DNA from: Thermoactinospora rubra
Lineage (GTDB): Bacteria; Actinomycetota; Actinomycetes; Streptosporangiales; Streptosporangiaceae
Direction: 5' to 3'
Assembly (NCBI RefSeq): GCF_002093975.1
Contig: NZ_MSZZ01000059.1
Span: 1-64,000, forward strand
Length of the DNA: 64,000 nt
Shown: positions 6,613 to 15,089 of the stretch, in pieces
Layout: the number at the start of each line of letters is the position of its first letter
Numbering within the stretch: the stretch's first letter is position 1
Notes under the pieces: generated by a model
Seen by the model: the letters and a program-made list of their open reading frames with translations, nothing else
The model's database searches: none
What the model was told of the DNA's origin: nothing
Made by a program: the position numbers and the translations under genes

Positions 6613-9288
6613 GTGCGCTGGGTGCTGTACGGCAGGGCGAGCGAGCAGGCGGCGATCCGCGCTCTGGTGGACGCGGCGCGCGCCGGCCGGAGCGGCGGCC
6701 TAGTCCTGCGCGGCGAGCCGGGGATCGGCAAGTCGGCGCTGCTGGCGTGGGCCGCCGAGTACGCGGCCGGCGCGGCGCTGCGCACGCTGCGGGTCACCGG
6801 CATCGAGGCGGAGGCCGACCTGGCGTTCGCAGGGCTGGTCCAGCTCCTCTGGCCGGTGCAGGAGCGGCTAGCCTCGCTGCCCGAGGCGCAAGCCCAGACG
6901 CTGCGCGCGGTGCTCGACTCGGGGGCGCCGGGCGGGCGCGACAGGTTCCTGTCGGGGCTGGCCGTGCTCACCCTGCTGGCGGAGGTGGCCGACGACGGCC
7001 CGCTGCTCTGCCTGGTGGACGACGCCCAGTGGCTGGACCAGGCGAGCGCCGACGCGCTGCTGTTCGCCGCGCGCCGGCTGGCCGCCGAAGGGGTGGCGAT
7101 GCTGTTCGCCACGAGGGAGGAGGGCTTCCCTGCAACAGGCCTGCCGGAGCTGCGGCCGTCGAGGCTGTCACCGGAGGATTCGGCGCTGCTGCTGGAGGAC
7201 CGGGGGCTCACCCCCGCCTCCCGGGAACGAGTGATCGAGGAGTCCGCGGGCAATCCGCTGGCCTTGATCGAGTTCGCCGCGGGGCGGCGCCACCACCTCG
7301 CCACGGCCGGGCCCATGCCGGTGCCGGACCGCGTACTCGCCTCCTTCCGCTCCCGGATCGCGGAGCTCCCCGAGAAGACCCGCCTGATGATGCTCACGGC
7401 CGCCGCCGAGGCGCGAGGCCACCTGCCGACGCTGCTGGGCGCCGCCACCGCGCTGGGGGTCGGGCTGGAGGATCTGGAGGAGGCCGAGAAGGCCGGGCTG
7501 GTCGAGGTCACCACGAACGCCGTTGTCTTCCCCCACCCCCTCATCGGCACCGCCGCCTACCATGGCGCGCCGCTGGCGCGGCGGGTCGCCGTTCACCAAG
7601 CCCTGGCTGACGCGGCCACCGACGAGGGCTGCCGAGCCCGGCATCTGGCCGTCGCCACCACCTCGGCTGACGAGGACGTCGCCGCGCAGATCGCCCGCGT
7701 CGCAGAGCGGGAGCGGAACCGTGCCGCGTACGCCGCCGCGGCCGGGCTGTACGAGCAGGCGGCGAACCTCACCCCCGACCCGGGCGTCCGGGCCGCCCGG
7801 CTGGGCGAGGCGGCCTCGCTGGCGCTGTCGGCGGGGCACGCCGCGAAGGCGGCGGAGCTCGCAGAGCAGGCCGAGCAGCTGGTGGACGACCCCAAGTCGC
7901 TCGCCAGGCTTGCGCCGGTGCAGGCGGCCGTGGAGTTCGAGCTGGGCGACCGGCGGCTGGCGGCCCGGATACTGGTCGAGCGGTCTGCGCACGCGGATCC
8001 GGACTCGGCCGTAACGATGCTGCGCACCAGCGCCGGGTACGGGTGGTTCAGCGGGGACCGGGAGGCGATCCGGGACGCGGCCGAGCGGTTGCGCGCCATG
8101 GGTCGGCCCGACCCGATGGTGCTGGGGATGGCCCACCTCGTGGAGGAGGACTACGCGCGCGGGCTGCCGCTGCTGGCGGAGTTCGTGGCCCGTACGCCCA
8201 GGGCCGTGCCGGACCTCCGGCACGGCACGGCGGCCCAGGAGGACGACATCACCATGATGTGGGGCGCCTTCTGCGCCATGATCCTCGGCGACGACGTGGC
8301 CGCCGCCGAGCTGGCCGAGGCCCAGGTGGCGCGCTGCCGCCGGCACGGCCTGGTCGGCGCGCTGCCGCAGGTACTGCAGGACCTGGCCGGCGTGCAGGTG
8401 CAGACGGGGCGGCACAGCGACGCCGAGGGATCCGTGGCGGAGGCCGTGCGGATCGTCCGCGACACCGGGCTGGAGCAGCGAGTGGCACGGCTGAACTCCG
8501 TGCTGGCCAAGGTGGCCGCCATCGAAGGGGACGAGGAGCGCTGCGTCCGGCTGGCGGGTGACGAGCCGGATACCGGCGGCATGGCCGGCCTCGTGGCCCT
8601 CAGCCTGCTCGATCTCGGGCTTGGACGTTACGAGGCGGCATTGGAGCGGCTGGAGGCGGCCACCCGGGGGCCGCTGCGGCACGCCTCAGGGCTGGTGGCG
8701 GCGGGCGCCGACCAGGTGGAGGCGGCCGTGCGGCTGGGCGAGCCGGCCCGGGCGGAGGAGCCGCTGCGCCGGCTCGAGGCGTGGGCGCGGGCGGGCGGCC
8801 AGCCGTGGGCGCACGCACTCAGCGCGCGCGCCCGGGCCCTCCTGACCCACGACGAGGACGACTACCTGCGTGCCCTGCGGGCGCACGAGGACGCCAGCAG
8901 GCCGTTCGAGCAGGCCCGCACCGAACTGCTCTACGGTGAGTGGCTGCGACGCGCCCGGCGCCGCAGCGACGCCCGGGCGCCACTGCGGTCCGCCCTGAAG
9001 ACCTTCCAACGGCTCCGCGCAGCGCCCTGGCTGGAACGCGCGCGGGCCGAGCTGAAGGCGACTGGTGAGTCCCTCGTCCCGGCCGAGCCCGCGGCCGGGA
9101 ACCCACTGGACCGGCTCACCTCCCAGGAGCTCCAGGTCGTCCGGCTGGCGGCGGGCGGCGGCACCAGCAGGGAGATCGCCGCCCAGCTCTTCCTCAGCCC
9201 GCGCACCGTCGAGCACCACCTCTACCGCGCCTTCCGCAAGCTCGGCATCCGCTCTCGCCGCGAGCTGTCCCGTCTGGCGCTGACCTGA
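6613..9288 (+). CDS. LAL-type LuxR-family ATP-binding regulator
   Basis: An 891-residue protein starting at GTG 6613. It has an N-terminal AAA/STAND ATPase with Walker A GEPGIGKS (34-41) and a Walker B-like LLCLVDDAQWLD (about 130). A long TPR-like helical middle (350-800) is followed by a C-terminal LuxR helix-turn-helix LTSQELQVVRLAAGGGTSRE with SPRTVEHHLYRAFRKLG (about 837-885). Size and order are those of the MalT/LAL family, which activates pathway genes on ligand and ATP binding. It is transcribed away from the ene-reductase/MFS operon, which I infer to be its target. Confidence 0.9.
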   Translation: MRWVLYGRASEQAAIRALVDAARAGRSGGLVLRGEPGIGKSALLAWAAEYAAGAALRTLRVTGIEAEADLAFAGLVQLLWPVQERLASLPEAQAQTLRAVLDSGAPGGRDRFLSGLAVLTLLAEVADDGPLLCLVDDAQWLDQASADALLFAARRLAAEGVAMLFATREEGFPATGLPELRPSRLSPEDSALLLEDRGLTPASRERVIEESAGNPLALIEFAAGRRHHLATAGPMPVPDRVLASFRSRIAELPEKTRLMMLTAAAEARGHLPTLLGAATALGVGLEDLEEAEKAGLVEVTTNAVVFPHPLIGTAAYHGAPLARRVAVHQALADAATDEGCRARHLAVATTSADEDVAAQIARVAERERNRAAYAAAAGLYEQAANLTPDPGVRAARLGEAASLALSAGHAAKAAELAEQAEQLVDDPKSLARLAPVQAAVEFELGDRRLAARILVERSAHADPDSAVTMLRTSAGYGWFSGDREAIRDAAERLRAMGRPDPMVLGMAHLVEEDYARGLPLLAEFVARTPRAVPDLRHGTAAQEDDITMMWGAFCAMILGDDVAAAELAEAQVARCRRHGLVGALPQVLQDLAGVQVQTGRHSDAEGSVAEAVRIVRDTGLEQRVARLNSVLAKVAAIEGDEERCVRLAGDEPDTGGMAGLVALSLLDLGLGRYEAALERLEAATRGPLRHASGLVAAGADQVEAAVRLGEPARAEEPLRRLEAWARAGGQPWAHALSARARALLTHDEDDYLRALRAHEDASRPFEQARTELLYGEWLRRARRRSDARAPLRSALKTFQRLRAAPWLERARAELKATGESLVPAEPAAGNPLDRLTSQELQVVRLAAGGGTSREIAAQLFLSPRTVEHHLYRAFRKLGIRSRRELSRLALT

Positions 9289-9479
9289 CCGGCGTCAGCA
9301 CTCGATGACGTTGACGGCCAGGCCGCCGCGTGAGGTGTCCTTGTCCTTGTGCCGGCATGCCCCGGCCGGTGTCGCGCATGGTCTTGATCGCTCTGTCCAG
9401 AGATATGTCCAGGCTGACGGCGGGGCAGCAGGGCGGGCTTGGACAGATCCGCTGATCTGCCGAAGCGCTTTGGACTCGA

Positions 9480-10253
9480 CTGGCCAGGCCGGTTCGGCTG
9501 CCAGGCGTGGGGTGCAGGGCGCTGAGCAGGTGGGAGGGGGCCAGGCCGAGCATCTCGTGGCAGGTGCGGTTCAGGTGGGAGCTGTCGGCGAAGCCGGCGC
9601 CGTGCGCGGCCTGGGTGAGGCTGGTGCCGTCGCGCGCCGGCTCCATGGCGCGACGCAGCCGATTCCAGCGCATGAAGGCAGGGAAGGGTAGGGCCAGCTC
9701 GCCAGCGAACAGGTGGCCCAGGCGGCTGGCCGACAGACCAACCGTGGCCGCCGGGTCGGTGAGCCGGGCTGGGCCGTCAAGCAGCTGCGGCAGCAAGGCC
9801 AGCGCCTCCTGCAGCGCTGTGTGCCGTACGGGGATGGGTGTGGTCCAGGCGCCAAGCACCGCCGCAGCTGGCCAGACGGTGTGCCCGCCGCGGCCAGGGC
9901 GGCGGGTGACAGCATGGCTTGCGCGGCGGCCACCCACTGCTCCACCCGGTCATGCCCCGCCTGGTCGTCGTGGGAACGGGCTCAGGTGGATCGCCAGATG
10001 GCGGCCCGCCGCTGGCCGGGTCGAGGTAGAGCATGGTGGCCCGTGCATCTGGGGAGGCATACACGGCGTGCTGGGCTCGGGTGGGAATGATCGCGGCCTG
10101 CACCGGGCGGCGGGCGTGGTGGGCGTCGGCCAGCTCCGCCACGCCCTCGGCGACGATCAGGATCTGCACCGCGGCGTGGGCGTGCGGCTCGGTGGTGCCG
10201 GCCGCTCCAGTGAAGGAAAGCCATCCGGGCTGCAGTGTGGTCGTCCCCGCCAT
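9480..10253 (-). pseudogene. Frameshifted AraC-family regulator
   Basis: The N-terminal cupin part lies in the frame ending at 10253 (WLSFTGAAGTTEPHAHAAVQ, then AAIIPTRAQHAVYAS). A linker VEQWVAAAQAMLSPAALAAA lies in a second frame near 9945-9900. The C-terminal double HTH is in a third (ATVGLSASRLGHLFAGELAL, then DSSHLNRTCHEMLGLAPSHL). The domains are in the right order for one AraC protein of about 250 residues, so at least two indels break it. These could be real mutations or assembly errors. It follows the LAL gene convergently. Confidence 0.75.
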
Positions 10254-10300
10254 CCGGCGGCCGTGATCGTGTTGGTTCAGGGCGAAGTGGTCCGGCGGAT

Positions 10301-10585
10301 TTACAGGGCGCGATCGAAGTCGGCGACGGCATCGTGCTCTCCGCTGTCCGTATCCAGCGGTTGACGCTCTGACGTACGTCCTCGAGGCCCGCAGTGATCA
10401 GCTTCCAGACAAGGAGGCGGTAGGGGGCTTGCCGCCTTGGACCTGTTCGATGCGCCGTGCGAACATGATCGCCGCCTGCTGCAGAAGCTTCGGGTCGATC
10501 GCGGTGCCCTCCACGGCGACCGCGGCCACGGCGCCGATGAGGCGCCGATGAGGCGCGAGAGGGACGCCGGCGGTGACGCCTGCGG
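10301..10585. other. Unidentified gene fragment beside IS5 copy
   Basis: A minus-strand frame reads LAPHRRLIGAVAAVAVEGTA followed by IDPKLLQQAAIMFARRIEQV, with coding-like composition but no start and no family I can name. It seems to be a truncated gene cut by the adjacent IS5 fragment. Confidence 0.3.
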
Positions 10586-10857
10586 CGCGGCTCGGCCGGT
10601 GGCCGCCCCATCGGCCACGATCCCGATCTCTACAAGCAGCGCAACACCGCAGAACCGCAGAACCGCAACACCGCAACACCGCAGAACCGCAACACCGCAG
10701 AACGCTGCATCAACCGGATCAAACAGTGGCGCGGGCCGGCCTTCCGCTTCGACAAGACTCCCGAAAGCCACCTGGCAGGCCTCCATCTACGCGGAGCCAT
10801 CGTGTGGATCCGAAGCCTCCAACCCGCCTGAAGATCCGAACTCCGTACAGGCCCTAG
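10586..10857 (+). mobile_element. Right IS5-type fragment with expanded internal repeat
   Basis: This is an inverted second copy of the 776-1010 fragment. It ends in TCCGTACAGGCCCTAG (10842-10857), a perfect reverse complement of the left outer end. It again encodes, across frames, QWRGPAFRFDKTPESHLAGL and HLRGAIVWIRSLQPA. In place of two copies of the short AACACCGCAGAACCGC-type unit, it carries an expanded, variable tract at about 10639-10702. The inner end is cut off near 10586. Confidence 0.65.
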
Positions 10858-10884
10858 GTCCAGTGGTCGATGTGCCGCTCGAAC

Positions 10885-11037
10885 GGGGGCCATCCCGCGA
10901 GCGCAGAGAGCACCCTAGGGAGGTGAGGGCGTTGGGAATCCCCTTGAGACCATCCCCGCGCACGCGGGGCTGATCCCTGCAGCGCCTGCTCGTGTTCCTC
11001 CAGCGTGAAGTGCCCCCTGCGCGCCCGGGGACTGATT
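10885..11037 (-). CRISPR. Degenerate three-repeat CRISPR-like array (type I-E-like)
   Basis: Three similar units lie at about 10885-10913, 10948-10976 and 11009-11037, spaced 60 and 61 bases apart with 33-34 base intervals. On the minus strand the middle unit contains CCCCGCGTGCGCGGGGATGG, close to actinobacterial type I-E repeats (palindromic CCCCGCG..CGCGGGG core, GATGGTC end). The outer units differ at several positions. No cas gene is present. The array abuts the IS5 fragment, which may have truncated it. With only three imperfect units the call is tentative. Confidence 0.45.
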
Positions 11038-11676
11038 GTGCCGGTCTCAACGGACAGCGGCCTGTAGGTGAGTTCTGAATCGAGGTTCACGGCTATCTCG
11101 ATGGCCTCGTGCGCAATCTCGCGGCCCGTGCTGTGCGCCGGTGGATTCGTCTCCACGGCCACACCATGGCAACGCGAGAGAACTACGGTGAGCTGCTGAC
11201 AGAACTTGTCGCCACCGCCGTCAGTCTCTCGACGCTCGACAGGGAGGGCGGGCGAGTCGGCGAAGCTGCGGGTGTCATCGCTCGAAAGATGATCGCGAGC
11301 GGAGGCGCCCTGGGCGCGGGATGCGTGCGAGCCATGGCGCTGTCGCCCGATCTTCCGGTCACGCGCTGATGACGGAATCGGGCGACGCGCTGACATTTAA
11401 TCCACTCCTGTACCGATATTGTCTCCGCGCTCAACACGAGAACCAAATCGTCGGCGACGCCAAATGCCCCAGGCCGGGACGAACGAACAGTCAAAGACCT
11501 GTCATCAGGGTGCCGGGTTACCATCGAACCCGGCGTTCACGTGCTCGCCACATGCTCTTCGGTCATCGGTACACGCGAACACGGGGCGGCATTCTTGGAC
11601 ATTCCGAAAGCGACAAAATCAAACGGGGTGATACAATAGAACACGCTGGGGAACGGTCTGACATAATGGCTCGCGA
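11038..11676. other. Region without clear gene, probable element end
   Basis: A short plus-strand ORF (ATG 11166 to 11369) would encode MATRENYGELLTELVATAVS with a helical continuation, but it has no Shine-Dalgarno sequence and no recognisable family. The 11550-11676 part is relatively AT-rich and directly precedes the tRNA half. This fits the terminal DNA of an integrated element. No integrase gene is visible next to it. Confidence 0.35.
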
Positions 11677-11721
11677 CTTTTAATCCGTAGGTTCCGGGTT
11701 CGAGCCCCGGGCGCCCTACCA
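11677..11721 (+). tRNA. 3' half of tRNA-Lys (TTT), attachment-site scar
   Basis: The anticodon loop CTTTTAA (11677-11683) is followed by stem half TCCGT, T-arm CCGGG-TTCGAGC-CCCGG (11694-11710), acceptor half GCGCCCT, discriminator A and CCA (11719-11721). Upstream, the 5' stem half does not pair (CTCGCGA) and there is no AGGGCGC acceptor or D-arm. Identity therefore begins at the anticodon loop, the usual crossover for tyrosine-recombinase integration into tRNA genes. It is an att-type remnant, not a functional tRNA. Confidence 0.75.
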
Positions 11722-11723
11722 CC

Positions 11724-12158
11724 TCATACCCCGTCTGAACTGCGGTTTCTCGGTTCTCGGCTGTCTTCTGTGAGGCGAAGACGGCCGAGCTGCAGCCGCG
11801 CGTAGCGCTCGCGGATCGGCGAGCCGACCTCCACGGCCTCGGCGAGCAACGTGATGAACAGGCGCGTGGCGGGCAGGCGGATGAAGTCCATCACCTGCTC
11901 AAGCGGATCTCCGTCCCGCTCCCTCGCGGACGGGGCAAAACGGGCCAACACGGCTTGCAGCCGGTCGTCGATCACCGCCTCCAACAGACCCAGCTTGTTG
12001 CCGAAATGCCAGGGGATGGAACCGCGGCTGATGCCGACCCTCTCGGCGATGTCGACGAAGCTCGTCTGCCGGTATCCCTGCTCGGCGAACAGGTCGGCGG
12101 CAGCCGCCACCAGCAGCCGCCGGCTCTCCTGGGTCCTCTCGATCCGTCGCGTGGCCAT
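11724..12158 (-). CDS. TetR-family regulator, C-terminally truncated
   Basis: A 144-residue ORF from ATG 12158 with a clear TetR HTH: LLVAAAADLFAEQGYRQTSF, DIAERVGISRGSIPWHFGNK and LGLLEAVI. Normal members have about 190-210 residues. Here the ligand domain stops soon after EAVEVGSPIRERYARLQLGR, followed by a non-family tail that runs into the tRNA-Lys half. The truncation point coincides with the attachment scar. DNA binding may survive, but dimerisation and ligand sensing are doubtful. It is divergent from the FAH-MBL operon, with a palindrome between them. Confidence 0.75.
   Translation of the reverse strand: MATRRIERTQESRRLLVAAAADLFAEQGYRQTSFVDIAERVGISRGSIPWHFGNKLGLLEAVIDDRLQAVLARFAPSARERDGDPLEQVMDFIRLPATRLFITLLAEAVEVGSPIRERYARLQLGRLRLTEDSREPRNRSSDGV
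11756..11789. terminator. Hairpin at 3' end of TetR gene
   Basis: The 13-base arms CTCGGCTGTCTTC and GAAGACGGCCGAG pair with a single G-T wobble around an eight-base loop. The hairpin falls within the last codons of the truncated TetR ORF, between that gene and the tRNA half. It probably ended transcription before the gene was truncated. Confidence 0.5.
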
Positions 12159-12213
12159 GCCGGCCATCCAACCAGGTATGCCGAAAAGCAGAGCGTATGC
12201 TGATTGATATAGC

Positions 12214-12231
12214 CTATGTTGACAAACATAG
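12214..12231. promoter_or_regulatory. Operator palindrome between TetR and FAH-MBL genes
   Basis: CTATGTT-GACA-AACATAG: perfect seven-base arms, 18 bases before the ATG at 12249 and just upstream of its GGAGG site. It is a typical TetR-type operator, expected to control the FAH-MBL/DUF2867 operon and the divergent tetR. Confidence 0.75.
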
Positions 12232-12248
12232 ATTCCAGGAGGTTCTTC

Positions 12249-14180
12249 ATGCGCTGGGTGACCTACGCGACGGACGCGGGAGACCGCGTCGGGGTGATCG
12301 GCGGGGACCGGATCCACCCCGTCGCTCCGGGCGTCAGCCTGGTCGAGCTCATCAGCCGGGGCGCGGAGCAGCTGCTGGCCACCGGAGAGGCGGCCTTGGC
12401 GTCAGCGGAGCAGACGGTGCCGCTGGCCGGGGCCAGGCTGCGCGCGCCGATCCCGCGTCCTCCCTCCGTCCGCGACTGCCTCTGCTTCCTCGACCACATA
12501 CGCAACTGCCAGCAGGCCGCCGGCCAGCCGCGCACGCTCAAGGACACCTGGTACGAGATCCCGGCCTTCTACTTCGCCTGCCCCTCGACGATCGCCGGGC
12601 CGTACGACGACGTGACGATCTCGCCGGGCAGCGCCTGGTTCGACTTCGAACTGGAGATCGCCGCGGTCATCGGCCCGGGTGGCCGCGACCTCACTCCGGA
12701 GCAGGCCGAGGAGCACATCATCGGCTACACCATCTACAACGACTGGTCGGCGCGCGATCTTCAGCTGCGCGAGTCGCCGCTGGCGATCGGCCAGGCCAAG
12801 GGCAAGGACGCGGCCACCACGCTCGGCCCCTACCTGGTCACCCCTGACGAGCTGGCGCCCTACCGCCGCGACGGCAGGCTCGCCCTGCACGTCGAGGCGA
12901 AGGTCAACGGCAAGACCATCGGCTCGGGCCGCGTCGACGCCATGGACTGGACCTTCGGCGAGGTGATCTCCTACGCTTCGCGCGGCGTGGACCTGCTGCC
13001 CGGCGACGTGTTCGGCTCGGGTACGGTGCCCGGCTGCTGCCTCATCGAGCATCTGTCGCTCGCCGATCCGGCCGCCTTCCCCGGCTGGTTGCGGGACGGC
13101 GATGTCGTCGAACTGACGGTCGAGGGGCTGGGTCATACTCGGCAGACCGTCCGCGCGTCCGCCGCGCCGTACCCCTTGAAACCCCGGCACAATCCCGATC
13201 GGAAGCCCCCTCGCCCGCGCGTCAACCGCGCGCCGTCGAGGTACCCCTACACCCGCGGGCTGCACGAGGTCGGCGTGGGGGTGTGGGCCTGGCTGCTCCC
13301 CGACGGCGGATACGGCTGGAGCAACGCGGGACTGGTCGCGGGCGAGGGTGCCTCCCTCCTGGTCGACACCCTGTTCGACCTGCCGCTGACAGCCGAGATG
13401 CTCCACGCGATGCGTGAGATCACCGATCGGCACCCGCTCACCCACGCGGTCATCACCCACTCCAACGGCGACCATACCCATGGCAACCAGCTACTGGGCG
13501 AGCACGTCCGGATCGTCGCAGCGGAGGCCACCTGCGCCGAGATGCGGCACGAGATGGCCCCGGAGATGCTCGCCGCCACCCAGGTCGTCGACATCGGCCC
13601 GGCCACCCCCTACTTCCGCGAACGCTTCGGCGCCTTCGACTTCAGCGGCATCCGGCTGCGGCTGCCCGACCTGACCTACGACAGGGAGCTGAGCCTGGAG
13701 GTCGGCGGCCGCGAAGTGCGCGTGATGAACCTCGGCCCCGCCCACACCGGCGCCGACTCAGTCGTGCACGTGCCGGACGCGGACGTGCTGTTCGCGGGCG
13801 ACCTGTTGTTCGTCGGCTGCACGCCGATCGTGTGGAGCGGCCCGATCGCCAACTGGATCGCCGCCTGCGACAAGATGATCGCCACCGGAGCCGGCACGAT
13901 CGTCCCCGGCCACGGTCCGGTCACCGACCCCGACGGGATCCGCGCGGTACGTGGCTACCTCAGCCACGTGGTCGAGCAGGCCGACGCCGCCCACGCCCGC
14001 GGCCTGTCCTTCGACGAGGCGGTCGAGGAGGTCGACCTCGACGAGTACGCCACCTGGCTGGACGCCGAGCGGATCGTGGTCAACCTGCACCGCCGCTACC
14101 GCGAGCTCGACCCCGTGGCCACTCCCGACCTGGACCAGATGACGCTGCTGGCGATGATGGCCGGAAGGGGTCTCTCATGA
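12249..14180 (+). CDS. FAH-family hydrolase fused to metallo-beta-lactamase domain
   Basis: A 643-residue two-domain enzyme; ATG 12249 follows AGGAGG by seven bases. Residues 1-305 are a fumarylacetoacetate-hydrolase domain: SVRDCLCFLDHIRN, FDFELEIAAVIGPGGRDLTP (metal Glu residues), YTIYNDWSARDLQ and GDVFGSGTVPGCC. Residues 320-640 are an MBL fold: THSNGDHTHGN (404-409 region), GPAHTGADSVVH, VLFAGDLLF and VPGHGPVTD. The first motif is HxNxDH instead of HxHxDH, so the di-metal site is altered. Pairing ring-cleavage-product hydrolysis with an MBL hydrolase in one chain suggests sequential steps of a catabolic route. It is coupled by ATGA to a DUF2867 gene. Confidence 0.85.
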   Translation: MRWVTYATDAGDRVGVIGGDRIHPVAPGVSLVELISRGAEQLLATGEAALASAEQTVPLAGARLRAPIPRPPSVRDCLCFLDHIRNCQQAAGQPRTLKDTWYEIPAFYFACPSTIAGPYDDVTISPGSAWFDFELEIAAVIGPGGRDLTPEQAEEHIIGYTIYNDWSARDLQLRESPLAIGQAKGKDAATTLGPYLVTPDELAPYRRDGRLALHVEAKVNGKTIGSGRVDAMDWTFGEVISYASRGVDLLPGDVFGSGTVPGCCLIEHLSLADPAAFPGWLRDGDVVELTVEGLGHTRQTVRASAAPYPLKPRHNPDRKPPRPRVNRAPSRYPYTRGLHEVGVGVWAWLLPDGGYGWSNAGLVAGEGASLLVDTLFDLPLTAEMLHAMREITDRHPLTHAVITHSNGDHTHGNQLLGEHVRIVAAEATCAEMRHEMAPEMLAATQVVDIGPATPYFRERFGAFDFSGIRLRLPDLTYDRELSLEVGGREVRVMNLGPAHTGADSVVHVPDADVLFAGDLLFVGCTPIVWSGPIANWIAACDKMIATGAGTIVPGHGPVTDPDGIRAVRGYLSHVVEQADAAHARGLSFDEAVEEVDLDEYATWLDAERIVVNLHRRYRELDPVATPDLDQMTLLAMMAGRGLS

Positions 14181-14776
14181 GGCTGCCCAAGACCGCGCAC
14201 ACCTCCGTCCCGTGGCGCATCCACGAGTTCACGGGTGACTTCGCGGTCGAGGACGTGTGGTCGTTCCGTACGCCCGGGGCCGGGCCAGGCGACTTCGCGG
14301 CGATGCTCGCGGCGATCCGGTCCGGCGGACGGCTCACCCAGCAGCCATGGCCGGCGAGGTTTCTATTCGCCGTTCGCTGGAGGCTCGGCGCGCTGTTCGG
14401 CTGGGACGCCCCGTCGGCTGGCGTCGGACGGCGGGTCGCCTCGCTCCGCGACCGCCTCCCCGCCGACCTCCTTGCCGCTCCCCGCGGCCCCGACAACGCG
14501 AGCATGCCCCTCAAGGGCGTCTACGAGCTCGACACAGAGGCGGCCCGCGAACTGGCTAACAAGACCGTGCACACCGTGATGCACCTCGGCTGGGCGCAAG
14601 GCGCGAACGGCGACCACGAGCTGCGCATGGCCGTCCTGGTCAAACCCAACGGATGGTTCGGGCGGCTCTACATGGCTGCTATCGCACCGTTCCGCTACCT
14701 CGTCGTCTACCCGGCTCTGACCAGGCAGTGGGAGCGGGCCTGGCGCAACCGCGATCACGGGGGGCCGTCGTCGTGA
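14177..14776 (+). CDS. DUF2867-family protein
   Basis: A 199-residue protein whose ATG overlaps the preceding stop (ATGA), so it belongs to the same operon. Residues VPWRIHEFTGDFAVEDVWSF, MPLKGVYELDTEAARELANK, HTVMHLGWAQ and MAVLVKPNGWFGRLYMAAIA with PFRYLVVYP match the DUF2867 pattern (START-like fold, C-terminal YM..I.PFR.L.VYP). The function is unknown. By position it may bind a hydrophobic pathway intermediate. Confidence 0.8.
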   Translation: MRLPKTAHTSVPWRIHEFTGDFAVEDVWSFRTPGAGPGDFAAMLAAIRSGGRLTQQPWPARFLFAVRWRLGALFGWDAPSAGVGRRVASLRDRLPADLLAAPRGPDNASMPLKGVYELDTEAARELANKTVHTVMHLGWAQGANGDHELRMAVLVKPNGWFGRLYMAAIAPFRYLVVYPALTRQWERAWRNRDHGGPSS

Positions 14777-15060
14777 GCTCAGGAAAGCGGCTGTCCCGCT
14801 GTCGCTCTCGGACGGGGGCGTGGTCCAGTCGGCGGCGTCTGTGCAGAACAAGCGCACCTTCTGGGCCGGCCCGGGAAGCTTCGCCGTGCCGCTGGTCCTG
14901 CTGGGCTGCCTGACCTGGCACCTCGCCGGCCGCGGGGTGGCCGTACCCCCTGGGATCGGCCTGGAGCCGGAGCAGGCGGCGGTGCCCAGGCGGTCGGCTG
15001 GACGATGGAGCAGGTCAGGATCGCGCTGCCTGGCCTGGCGCGCCAGGGGTGGGTCCGCTT
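14777..15060 (+). pseudogene. DUF6463-like membrane protein remnant
   Basis: The frame from about 14820 reads VQNKRTFWAGPGSFAVPLVL followed by LGCLTWHLAGRGVAVPPGIG, resembling the second helix region of small four-helix DUF6463 proteins. After that the frame is lost (a second frame gives AQAVGWTMEQVRIALPGLA). There is no proper start and no intact C-terminus. A better-preserved remnant of a related family lies near 30.7-31.0 kb. Confidence 0.35.
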
Positions 15061-15089
15061 CACGAAGACGCCGCGCTCGCTGCGCCCGG

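Noticed and set aside
5397..7550. Extension of the ene-reductase to 717 residues
   Set aside because: The extra N-terminal part is Ser/Arg-rich antisense of the LAL gene. The family start at 6485 has the correct motif.
7168..8682. A 504-residue minus-strand ORF
   Set aside because: It is antisense to the LAL regulator and has no family-like residues.
10885..11037. An active CRISPR-Cas system
   Set aside because: Only three imperfect units and no cas gene nearby.
11537..11722. Short minus-strand protein starting MVGRPGLEPGTYGLK
   Set aside because: This is the familiar false protein produced by reading the antisense of a tRNA 3' half. The tRNA scar explains it.
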